In this document: positions 8,455 to 16,130 of the stretch, one piece after another | Layout: every line of letters begins with the position of its first letter | Position numbering within the stretch: position 1 is the stretch's first letter | Assembly (NCBI RefSeq): GCF_028330965.1 | Contig: NZ_JAQMUB010000080.1 | Span: forward strand, 25,382-89,381 | Reading direction: 5' to 3' | DNA length: 64,000 nt | Source of the DNA: Oscillatoria sp. CS-180 | GTDB taxonomy: Bacteria; Cyanobacteriota; Cyanobacteriia; Phormidesmidales; Phormidesmidaceae | Notes under the pieces: generated by a model | What the model saw: the letters and a program-made list of their open reading frames with translations, nothing else | What the model was told of the DNA's origin: nothing | Database searches by the model: none | Position numbers and translations under genes: made by a program

Positions 8455-11400
8455 TTACGCGGCTTCAGCAGAATTTAGCGTCAGTACTAAATCGTTGAAG
8501 TCATTATCTGACAGGTCCTCGAAGGTCCAGACGGTGCCGTCGCTCTTGATGCGATCGCGCCCCGTCAGAACATCACCGATTGTGGCTAGATTATCCATCT
8601 CGCCATCGATCAGCAAGGCCGGTGCGTAGAACGTACCGCCCATCAGCGTCAGCTCAGCCTCAGTAGAGGTCAGGTTCATGACAAACAACTCGGTATCTAA
8701 GAGGTTAGCGGCTACAGCTTCCTCATAGCCTTCCTCTCCAGGAAGAAGACCACCGACAGTACCCTGCGCGTCTGTCTCATAGAACTTCAGCAAATTGTCG
8801 AATAAGGCTTCACGCTCCAAAGTGACGTTCACAGAAACCTCACCGTCAAAGCCTGTCAGGTCGATGATTTCGCTAGAGAAGGCAGCTTCTTCAGGGGAAA
8901 CTCCAAAGAGCGTTTCGTACATCAGACGATACATATCGGTGTTGTCAGACGTTGCAGGGAGCTGATCCGCATTGAGACCGTATGCTTTGGAGACGATCGC
9001 TCCATTCACGTCAGTTAAAGACGCCCAGGCAACCCCGAAATCGAAGACATCACCATCAGCGTCAGGCGCACCCGTGACGAACGGCTCAAAGTTGCCGTTG
9101 TTGCTACCGTCAACGTCGTCTACTTCGACAGGTGTACCATCAGCAGCATCGCCGAAGGAAACCAGCTCAGATTGGACCCGTAGAGTGTTTTCAGGAACAT
9201 CGCCAAAGCCACCGAGGGGCACATCGTCCACTTCCAAACCACCCGCATCGGAGTCAGCAGCCGTTAGGACTAGGGTGTTAGGGTCGGTGTTGTCGACGAA
9301 GTCGAGGGCAACTCCGATCGCTTCATCCGCCCGCAGTGTTGCTTCAATGGTGCCGACTGCGTTGTTATTGTTAGCGAAGTTATCGGAAGCTTCCTCTTCC
9401 AGTACCAGGAAGAAGCCATCCTCATCCTTGTCAAGGATAGGCAGAGCTACCTCCAGCATTTCAGCCACAGTTGGTGGATTGGGGTTAAGAGGAGGCTGAC
9501 CGTAAAGGATGATGTCACCCTCTTCATCTACCAAGCCCTGGGCACGTAGGTTGTCTTCGAAGGTGTCGTTGTAGGTGTCTTCAGCACCGAAGATACCCAA
9601 CAACATATCTGTTTCGTCAGTGTCTACAGCCATCAACTGTTCTTTAGTAAAGACAACGGTGTAGCCCATGGCTTCCGCTTCTTCAATCAAGTTGCGACCG
9701 TCTTCGCGAGTTCCCTCTTCACCGAAGAAACCAACGGTGCCAACAGGCAGATAGTCAGTTTCGCCCGCACCCAGGATAACGTCAGCGCCGGATTCAATAA
9801 TCTCAGCAGTGATGGCTTCAGTGTCGCGGCGGCTGTCAACGTCTGCGAGGAAAACCCCTGTTCCTGGCTCAGCAATGAAACCAGAGTTGATGATACCGAT
9901 CGCTTTACCCGCTTCCTGAGCCTCTTGCATGATGGTGTCAGGCTTACCGGAGAGTGAAACGATTTCTTCTCCACCTTCATCAACAGGCGCATCGAAACCG
10001 TAGCTGCCAGCAAAAGGCTTAACACCATAAGCGTGCACGACTGCACCGGCGTTAGAAGTTGCTACGACGCGATCATCGATGTGACCGAGGTAAACCCCAG
10101 CATCACTCATCTGATCCCAATTCAGGCGACCATCAGTACCGACAGAAGCAAAACGAGCTGCTGCATAGTGGGAGGGGCTGGTGCCATCGGGGTGGATGAA
10201 GATAACGTTGCCGGTATCTGCAGTGGGATCTGGGGCTTCCCGCTCATCGAGATCATCGGGAACACCCTCAGGTGCATCTAGTTCAACATCGAACAGGTTC
10301 TCGTACATCAAGCGGTAGATACCTGTGTTATCGATAGTTGCGGGCAATTTATCAGCGCCTTCACCCCAGGCCTTGGTAACAATGCTGCCAGCAAAGTCAG
10401 GCAAACCTGCCCAAAGCACGCCAAATTCAAAAACGTCGCCATTTTCGTCAGGCTGAGCGACAAAAGGTGCGGTATCGCTGCCAGTAGTCCCGTCATAGGG
10501 GATTTCATCGCCCGTAGGCTCACCGTTCTCATCCAGACGGGCTTGGGCAAAGGTCGTGCCGACAGTTTCGCCAGAGCGATCATCAATTTCTAAGCTACCG
10601 CCAGCACTGTCAGCAGCCGTGATAACGAAGGTGTCGGGATTGACGTTTTCGATGAAGTCGATCGCAACCCCAATGGCTTCATCTGCTCGTAGAGTGGCGT
10701 CGATCGCACCCCGTGCATTGTTGTTGTTGCCAAAGTTATCAGTGCCCTCTTCTTCAAGGACAATCATGAAGCCTTCCTCTTCCTGGCTAAAAACATCCAG
10801 GTCAAGAGTGGCTTGGAGCATTTCAGCAACTGTTACGGGGTCGGTGTTAAGGGGGGACTGGCCGTAGGTAATCAGTTCACCGTTCTCATCAACGAATCCT
10901 TCTTCAATGAGCCTACCTTCAGGGACATCGTTGTAGGTGTCATCCGCAGCAAAGATGCCCAATACGCGCTCGGTATCGCTGGATAAACTCGCTAACTGTT
11001 CGCGAGTGTAGACAACGGTGTAACCTTCTGCCTCCGCTTCTTCAATAAGGTTGCGACCGTCTTCACGGGTTCCCTCTTCGCCAAAGAAGCCGACGGTGCC
11101 CACAGGCAGGTAATCGATCTCTCCAGCAGCCATGATGACATTGACGCCAGATTCCACGATCTGAGCAGTGATGCCTTCGCGATCGCGGCGACTAACGGCA
11201 TCCGCCAAGAAGACACCTGTGCCAGGCTCCGCAACGAAGCCAGAGTTGATAACCGCAGTAGGACGTCCGGCAGCGATCGCCTCTTCCAAAATAGTTGCGT
11301 CGTCAGCAGAACCTTCGACATTTTGTCCCTGTAATGCCGCTAGGGAAAGGTAATCCTCACCGTTTTCATCAAAACCATAACTAGGAGCGACAGCCTTGAT

Positions 11401-11595
11401 ACCGTAAGCGTGGACAACCGCACCTGCATTGGAGGTTGCTACAATCTGGTCGTCAAGGTGTCCAAGATAGACCGAAGACTTAGGAGCTGTATCCCAATTC
11501 AGGCGACCGTCTGGACCAACAGACTCGAAACGAGCAGCAGCAAAATGAGACGGATCGGCACCATCCGGGTGGATAAATATGACGTTGCTAGGCAT
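8455..11595 (-). CDS. Large protein with two alkaline-phosphatase-like domains and a C-terminal DUF4114 domain
   Basis: Two homologous halves (about residues 4-450 and 460-900) each show a phosphatase-fold pattern: NVIFIHPDG at the front, TSNAGAVVHAYG where the nucleophilic Ser lies in PF00245, then EEExxDNFxNNNNA and an AADS motif. In both halves the positions normally holding zinc-binding His (DxxxH, DH, HT) read Asn, Ser and other residues. Activity is therefore uncertain or uses another metal site. The last 130 residues end with VWTFEDLSDNDFNDLV, typical of DUF4114, found on extracellular cyanobacterial proteins. No standard signal peptide is seen; such acidic proteins are often exported by type I systems. 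I chose the ATG at 11595 because NVIFIHPDG follows at once; the frame could start at 11670. Confidence 0.82.
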   Translation of the reverse strand: MPSNVIFIHPDGADPSHFAAARFESVGPDGRLNWDTAPKSSVYLGHLDDQIVATSNAGAVVHAYGIKAVAPSYGFDENGEDYLSLAALQGQNVEGSADDATILEEAIAAGRPTAVINSGFVAEPGTGVFLADAVSRRDREGITAQIVESGVNVIMAAGEIDYLPVGTVGFFGEEGTREDGRNLIEEAEAEGYTVVYTREQLASLSSDTERVLGIFAADDTYNDVPEGRLIEEGFVDENGELITYGQSPLNTDPVTVAEMLQATLDLDVFSQEEEGFMIVLEEEGTDNFGNNNNARGAIDATLRADEAIGVAIDFIENVNPDTFVITAADSAGGSLEIDDRSGETVGTTFAQARLDENGEPTGDEIPYDGTTGSDTAPFVAQPDENGDVFEFGVLWAGLPDFAGSIVTKAWGEGADKLPATIDNTGIYRLMYENLFDVELDAPEGVPDDLDEREAPDPTADTGNVIFIHPDGTSPSHYAAARFASVGTDGRLNWDQMSDAGVYLGHIDDRVVATSNAGAVVHAYGVKPFAGSYGFDAPVDEGGEEIVSLSGKPDTIMQEAQEAGKAIGIINSGFIAEPGTGVFLADVDSRRDTEAITAEIIESGADVILGAGETDYLPVGTVGFFGEEGTREDGRNLIEEAEAMGYTVVFTKEQLMAVDTDETDMLLGIFGAEDTYNDTFEDNLRAQGLVDEEGDIILYGQPPLNPNPPTVAEMLEVALPILDKDEDGFFLVLEEEASDNFANNNNAVGTIEATLRADEAIGVALDFVDNTDPNTLVLTAADSDAGGLEVDDVPLGGFGDVPENTLRVQSELVSFGDAADGTPVEVDDVDGSNNGNFEPFVTGAPDADGDVFDFGVAWASLTDVNGAIVSKAYGLNADQLPATSDNTDMYRLMYETLFGVSPEEAAFSSEIIDLTGFDGEVSVNVTLEREALFDNLLKFYETDAQGTVGGLLPGEEGYEEAVAANLLDTELFVMNLTSTEAELTLMGGTFYAPALLIDGEMDNLATIGDVLTGRDRIKSDGTVWTFEDLSDNDFNDLVLTLNSAEAA

Positions 11596-12294
11596 AATTT
11601 TTAGCTGACAAATCAACAACACACAAACGCATATCGAAAGTCTTTCAGTGTCATCAGAAGCGAAAAACACTACAAAATCTCCTCGATGCTTGACCGTGGA
11701 AACCCTTAAATTTGACTTTCAGTATTGAGGTTTACAGCCTTAAATTATTTAAAGGATGTCTTTTAGTTAAGATGAAATTAATTTTTGGAAGTCTCTTTCA
11801 AAGCAGAGAGATTGATATGACCCAATAGGAGGACAAATACTTTTCAAGAGCGGCCTCACTTGGGACGAGCCAATCTGACGAGCCAATCTATGGGAGCTTT
11901 TTAGATCACTTACAAGCGCAATATCAACCCTACGAGAGATTGACAATGCTAAGTCATCTCCGCAAGAGCTTGAAATATGCTAGTAATAGTCGAAAGGTAT
12001 TTAGGTAGGTTTCAGCCCTGAGCTAACAAATTGAGGGCTGGTGCAGCAATGCCCATGCTATTGGGCTTCTAAAACAAGTTGATGACGTGCTCTAGCGGTC
12101 TGTCGGACTTGATAGTGTAGGTTGGCTTAACATTTGGGAAACCCAACAAAACCGTTTGCAGTGTTAGGTTATCTCCTTCGGAAAGGCTCCGCCAACACTT
12201 CGTTCTACCCAACCTACACACACTCCCATTTTTAGCTTTGACAAAGCACTAGGACTGACGTAAATCTTTGGCGCCAGCTAATCACTATGGCTAG
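11596..12294. other. Intergenic stretch with small repeats
   Basis: No gene is seen. It holds the upstream region of the phosphatase-like gene, a perfect 13-bp tandem duplication (GACGAGCCAATCT at 11864-11876 and 11877-11889), and the inverted-repeat element listed separately. No convincing set of Pho-box repeats was found before the phosphatase-like gene. Confidence 0.5.
12115..12219. repeat. MITE-like element, about 105 bp with 11-bp terminal inverted repeats
   Basis: GTGTAGGTTGG (12115-12125) is exactly complementary to CCAACCTACAC (12209-12219). GTAGGTTGG...CCAACCTAC ends are familiar from small dispersed elements in cyanobacterial genomes. No ORF lies inside, and no flanking target duplication is obvious. 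No second copy is in the window. Confidence 0.5.
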
Positions 12295-12495
12295 CTAAAC
12301 AACACTATCAAACAAAGTATCTAAATATATACGGGATGTTGTTTGATCTTTTTTCCCATTCTGCAATAAGAACAAAGATATGGCAGCTGAAAAAACGCGA
12401 TCTTGATCCCAGCTTGGGTGGCCATCCAAGAACTCAAATAGTGACTTTTGCAAATCTTCAGGAATTTCAGACAAGATGCAAACGCGACGATACAT
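12295..12495 (-). CDS. DUF2811 family small protein
   Basis: The 66-residue protein has the pattern I know from DUF2811: MYRRVCILSEIPEDL, then a helix, then HPSWDQDRVFSAAISLFLLQ. The family is widespread in cyanobacteria and of unknown function; the fold may be ribbon-helix-helix-like, but that is a guess. ATG 12495 starts exactly where the family does. It is a lone gene between two long non-coding regions, with no obvious operon partner. Confidence 0.8.
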   Translation of the reverse strand: MYRRVCILSEIPEDLQKSLFEFLDGHPSWDQDRVFSAAISLFLLQNGKKDQTTSRIYLDTLFDSVV

Positions 12496-13269
12496 AAATG
12501 CTTCCAAATTAATTTCTAAACGTTTCAGAGCTGTCTATAGCGATCCGATTTGGGCTTTAAATAGGGTCTTCCAAGGAAAACCCTTATTCAAAAAGCCTTC
12601 TACTCTCAGAAATCATCTGAGATGGCTAGATCTTGTGGAACTACAAGCTGGCACAAACTGATCCGCAGATCTTTGCGCTGAGCTTAAATATTCAATCCAC
12701 AAAAAATTTTTATTCCGTAGCACCCTATTGATCGAAGAGGTAGCCGTATGAGATTGCGCTTATATCGGACAGTGTTGATATAAAACCCTTCTCAATAACG
12801 CCTCTTTCTCAGCATTAGAAGTAACGCTCAAAACGTTATCTCTGTCAGTCGCTACATTGTGCAGTAAGGGGGGTACGACCTGTCAATAAAACACCTGTAT
12901 TGCTACTAGTTTAGATTCTCTTAAGACTTAACGATGTCAAGCAGATTAGAAAGCAATTTGCTTTGCATTTCTTTAAAAAATAGCGATCGCTCGTGACCAG
13001 TGAGGCTGTGGAAATCAACTTTTTCTAGTAGCCACAAATAGACAGAACTTCGACGCAAGGGTGTGGATAACCTGTGGAAAAGCCAGTAAATTTGTGGAAA
13101 AGCTGCTAATCGACTGTGGACAAATGACCGCTTGATGGGAAAGTTCCTTTTGTTCTAAGCGAAGACAATTTTGGTAGAATGATTGTAACGTTTTGTTGCT
13201 GTGACGGTTGGCAAGGTGGTACTGTTGGCAACTCTAGGATCCAAAAACGTTTTCTCTGAAGTCTCTGGA
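12496..13269. other. Long intergenic stretch, AT-rich in parts, with DnaA-box-like sites
   Basis: No gene of convincing quality lies here. The notable content is the run of DnaA-box-like 9-mers at 13007-13123, next to AT-rich sequence around 12890-12985. The antisense frame at 12476-12661 is a shadow of the DUF2811 gene and its flank. Confidence 0.5.
13007..13123. other. Cluster of five DnaA-box-like 9-mers (possible replication origin)
   Basis: All five sites lie in one orientation: TGTGGAAAT (13007-13015), TGTGGATAA (13062-13070, exact complement of the classic TTATCCACA), TGTGGAAAA (13073-13081 and 13093-13101), and TGTGGACAA (13115-13123). TTTTCCACA is, as I recall, a preferred DnaA box in cyanobacteria. 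The sites lie in a gene-free stretch with AT-rich DNA to the left. This fits an origin or a DnaA-titration site. dnaA and dnaN are not in the window. Confidence 0.5.
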
Positions 13270-13995
13270 TTATGCAACGAGGGCGGCTAGTCCTAAATAA
13301 CGGATCTCAGTAGGTGTGACTTCAAAACGGCAGGGAAGGACCTCTAATCCCTGTGCGATCGCTTTGCGCAGCAGCGTTCCATAAACTGGATCAGCTTTGT
13401 CTCCAGGTGCAAACGTGATGCAGTCTCCACGGTTGATGAAATAGAGCATAATGGCACGGGCATCTGGTAGAAGCGCAGTGAGTTCCTGTAAGTGCTTCTG
13501 TCCGCGAGTGGTAACCGTATCAGGAAAAAGAGCCAGAGTTCCATCGGCCCAGGTGGTGTTCTTCACTTCGACATAGATCGGGCGCCCATCTTCACCTTTC
13601 AGCAAGAAATCGATGCGGCTTTTGCCCTCTTTGCCGTACTTCACTTCAGGTCGAATCTCACTGTAAGCTCCCAATTCTGAAATGACGTTGGCGGCTAACA
13701 CTGATTTGACGACACGATTAGGTAAGGCCGTATTCGTTCCAACCCAAGTGGGAACGGTGTCATGAACTTCTGTCAGTTCCCAAGTGTAGGCTAGCTTGCG
13801 TTTGGGACTGGGATTGTGGGAAACCATCACTCGTCCATCTACGTGACAGACTCCTGTCATGGGGCCAGTGTTAGGGCAGTGGGCTGTAATAACTTCGCCG
13901 GAATCAAGTTCTATATCAGCTAAGAATCGCTTGTAGCGCTTCAGCAATTTACCGGGATAAAGCATCGGCAAAGCATACGACCAATTTTCTTTCAT
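13270..13995 (-). CDS. sfsA: SfsA, sugar fermentation stimulation protein homologue
   Basis: The length of 241 residues is normal for the family. Motifs include AHCPNTGPMTG near the N-terminus, the PD-(D/E)XK-like core SRIDFLLKGEDG...YVEVKNTTW, and FPDTVTTRGQKHLQEL. SfsA has an OB-fold-like N-terminus and a nuclease-like C-terminus. It is reported to bind DNA, and its real role is unclear. ATG 13995 starts MKENWSYALPMLYPG, in line with the family. It is a single gene flanked by intergenic DNA. Confidence 0.96.
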   Translation of the reverse strand: MKENWSYALPMLYPGKLLKRYKRFLADIELDSGEVITAHCPNTGPMTGVCHVDGRVMVSHNPSPKRKLAYTWELTEVHDTVPTWVGTNTALPNRVVKSVLAANVISELGAYSEIRPEVKYGKEGKSRIDFLLKGEDGRPIYVEVKNTTWADGTLALFPDTVTTRGQKHLQELTALLPDARAIMLYFINRGDCITFAPGDKADPVYGTLLRKAIAQGLEVLPCRFEVTPTEIRYLGLAALVA

Positions 13996-14151
13996 GAAAG
14001 CCCTATTCTTACAGTCACTTGGCTAAAAATCACTTAGCCGCGCCTACCGCAAGCAATCAAGGCAGTCCCACAGCTTACGTAAGGCTGGTACGTCACCTTA
14101 CACTTTGAGGCTTCGCGTTAATTCTGTCTATGACGATGACTACAACAGTTG

Positions 14152-14799
14152 CTACTGCAATAGCGCTTGCCAAGTTGCAGGACCCACTACGCCATCAGTA
14201 GCCAACTGCTCACTTCTTTGGAAGTCCATGACGGCTGTTTCAGTGGCAGGACCAAACACACCATCGATCGCTGCGGTATAAAATCCCCTCGCTTTCAGCG
14301 TCTCCTGCACACGGGTGACGGCGGGTCCCCGCATACCCTGGCGCAAGGTCGGTAATTCAATGGGAGTTTCCTCTTCCTCTTTGGCCGTATCAGCTGCTTC
14401 TGCAGCGGTTTCTGGAACCTCCGGCGGGGTAAATTCAGTGGAGGGAGTGGGCAATAACTTCTCCCAGGTGGCAGGCCCAACTACCCCATCACTGGTGATA
14501 CCAATATCAGTTTGAAAAGCCTGCACGGCTGCTTCTGTCGTGTCTTCGTAATTGCCGTCTATAGGATTGTTGAAATAGCCGAGTAGGGTCAGCAGAGCTT
14601 GTAATTCGGATACTGCGCTACCCGTGCTACCGATACGTAAAGTAGGACGAACGGACGCTTGAGCAATTTCAGTTGTTGCTGCGATCGCTTTACTCAATGA
14701 TGAGAGGGCAGCCGTCATAGAGGTTGTTGCTAGACACAGAAGAAGCGAACAGCCTAGCCATTTCCACTGCAACTTTCGGGGCATAAGAGCACGGTTCAT
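14152..14799 (-). CDS. Exported protein with two peptidoglycan-binding (PG_binding_1) domains
   Basis: The 215-residue protein begins with a signal peptide (basic MNRALMPRKLQWKW, then LGCSLLLCLATTSM and a likely cleavage near the following Ala residues). Two PG_binding_1 repeats follow: LRIGSTGSAVSELQALLTLLG...DGVVGPATWEKLL and LRQGMRGPAVTRVQETLKARG...DGVVGPATWQALL. They are joined by an acidic Pro/Glu-rich linker. No catalytic domain is attached, so it probably acts as a cell-wall-binding protein in the periplasm. I chose ATG 14799 because AGGAAG lies upstream and the signal peptide begins there; the frame extends to 14859 without support. Confidence 0.88.
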   Translation of the reverse strand: MNRALMPRKLQWKWLGCSLLLCLATTSMTAALSSLSKAIAATTEIAQASVRPTLRIGSTGSAVSELQALLTLLGYFNNPIDGNYEDTTEAAVQAFQTDIGITSDGVVGPATWEKLLPTPSTEFTPPEVPETAAEAADTAKEEEETPIELPTLRQGMRGPAVTRVQETLKARGFYTAAIDGVFGPATETAVMDFQRSEQLATDGVVGPATWQALLQ

Positions 14800-14935
14800 T
14801 GTTTCTAACTTCCTGATGAGACGGGGCAAGCGTGCAACACAGAGACAGGTCCTGTCCAATTGCTAGACAGCGCCGATACTATAGCAACAAATTCTTATAA
14901 AGTACCGTGGAGTTTGAGAGTAGGAAACGATTTCT

Positions 14936-15790
14936 ATGGTTTCTTTTCGAAGCAGTCAGTTCAGAGCCTTACTAGCAGGACTGATCATTGCAGATGCCAT
15001 GAGCCATCAGCAGCTACGCTGTCTTGTTCCTCTCTTTGAGGAACAGTCTATTGACTTAGGGTCCAGTTCAATGTCATCTAATACGGCTATCGTCAGCGAT
15101 CGCTGGTGCCATCGCATCGTTGATCAACTATCTTCATTCTCTAGCGCAAATACGAACAAACTCATCAGTCCTGTAGAATGTCAGACGCTTCAGCAACTGC
15201 CGCCTACAGACAATCCTCTAGAAAGCTTGTTAATAGGAATTCCTAAGGTCTTGGCCGAGCTTGATCCCACCATGACGCTGGCGCATCACGATTCTGCTGA
15301 GGGCGCGATCGCTCTAGCGTTTTACCAAGGCATGATGGCTTTGCTCGATCGGGATCTAAAACGGGTTGAACAACTTGAAGCAAGTATAACGACCACTGCA
15401 ACGACGACGACCGAGCCGTTAACTCAGATGGTAGCCTTGGCCTTTGAGCACGTTCTATCTGCCGATGGAGATTTTATCCTTTCAGTTAGGCAAAGCTTAT
15501 ATTCAGCATCTCCCCTGCCAGGTCTGCCCATTCTCGCGGGTATCTTAAGTAGCTGTTGGACGGGCTTGAGCGGTCTTCCTTTAGCGGCCTATGCGGAGCT
15601 ATACGTCACCAGTTCCTCGCTCCGTGGTTGGCTACAGCCTCGCTGGCGTTTGACTGAAGCAGCTACTTTAGAAGCGTGGGCCACTGGGCTATGGCAGCAG
15701 TGGTCTGGTAGCTTGACATCAACGTCTTTTTCCTCGTTTGGAGTCGCTGTCCAACCTGTATCTATTTCATCCCCCGTCAAGAGCGGGTAA
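14936..15790 (+). CDS. Hypothetical protein, faintly ADP-ribosylglycohydrolase-like
   Basis: The 284-residue protein starts MVSFRSSQFRALLAGLIIADAM and later has LPILAGILSSCWTGLSGLP. Both recall the first and last helices of the DraG (ADP-ribosylglycohydrolase) fold. The metal-binding acidic motifs of that family are not evident, so catalysis is doubtful. The resemblance is weak and could be chance. No membrane segment or signal peptide is clear. It diverges from the peptidoglycan-binding gene, sharing a 136-base upstream region. Confidence 0.6.
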   Translation: MVSFRSSQFRALLAGLIIADAMSHQQLRCLVPLFEEQSIDLGSSSMSSNTAIVSDRWCHRIVDQLSSFSSANTNKLISPVECQTLQQLPPTDNPLESLLIGIPKVLAELDPTMTLAHHDSAEGAIALAFYQGMMALLDRDLKRVEQLEASITTTATTTTEPLTQMVALAFEHVLSADGDFILSVRQSLYSASPLPGLPILAGILSSCWTGLSGLPLAAYAELYVTSSSLRGWLQPRWRLTEAATLEAWATGLWQQWSGSLTSTSFSSFGVAVQPVSISSPVKSG

Positions 15791-16130
15791 CAACAAACTT
15801 CGGTAGCTAAATTTTGGTGCGTTTATAATGGCTGAACGACGTTGTATTCAGGTGCAAATCATCTTGACGTAATTATTCGACAGCTAGCTCCTCCTGATCC
15901 AGCAAAAACACTGTAGAAAAACTGACATTGCTTCCTCAATTGATACTGGTCTGCCTCAGTATCGGCGATTAGAACAATCGTCTATCGCAATTGCCGCAGA
16001 GTTACTCCTATTGAGCTTGCACCATGATGATCGAGAGCTTTTTCAATGGCACGCCAGTGACCGAATGTCCCTTTGAACGCGGATTGCAGCCTAGATTGGT
16101 GATGTGTTATTTGGGTCACGCCTTGACAAG
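15791..16130. other. Intergenic stretch, nothing recognised
   Basis: There is no RNA gene, repeat or terminator I can support. The only open frames are short and antisense to the start of the next gene. Confidence 0.5.

Noticed and set aside
8972..11353. Several long antisense ORFs inside the phosphatase-like gene
   Set aside because: They are Ser/Thr/Pro-rich shadows of the repeated coding sequence and appear at matching places in both halves.
11696..11790. Possible Pho box before the phosphatase-like gene
   Set aside because: One CTTAAC-type 8-mer is present on the minus strand, but the spaced repeats of a cyanobacterial Pho box are not.
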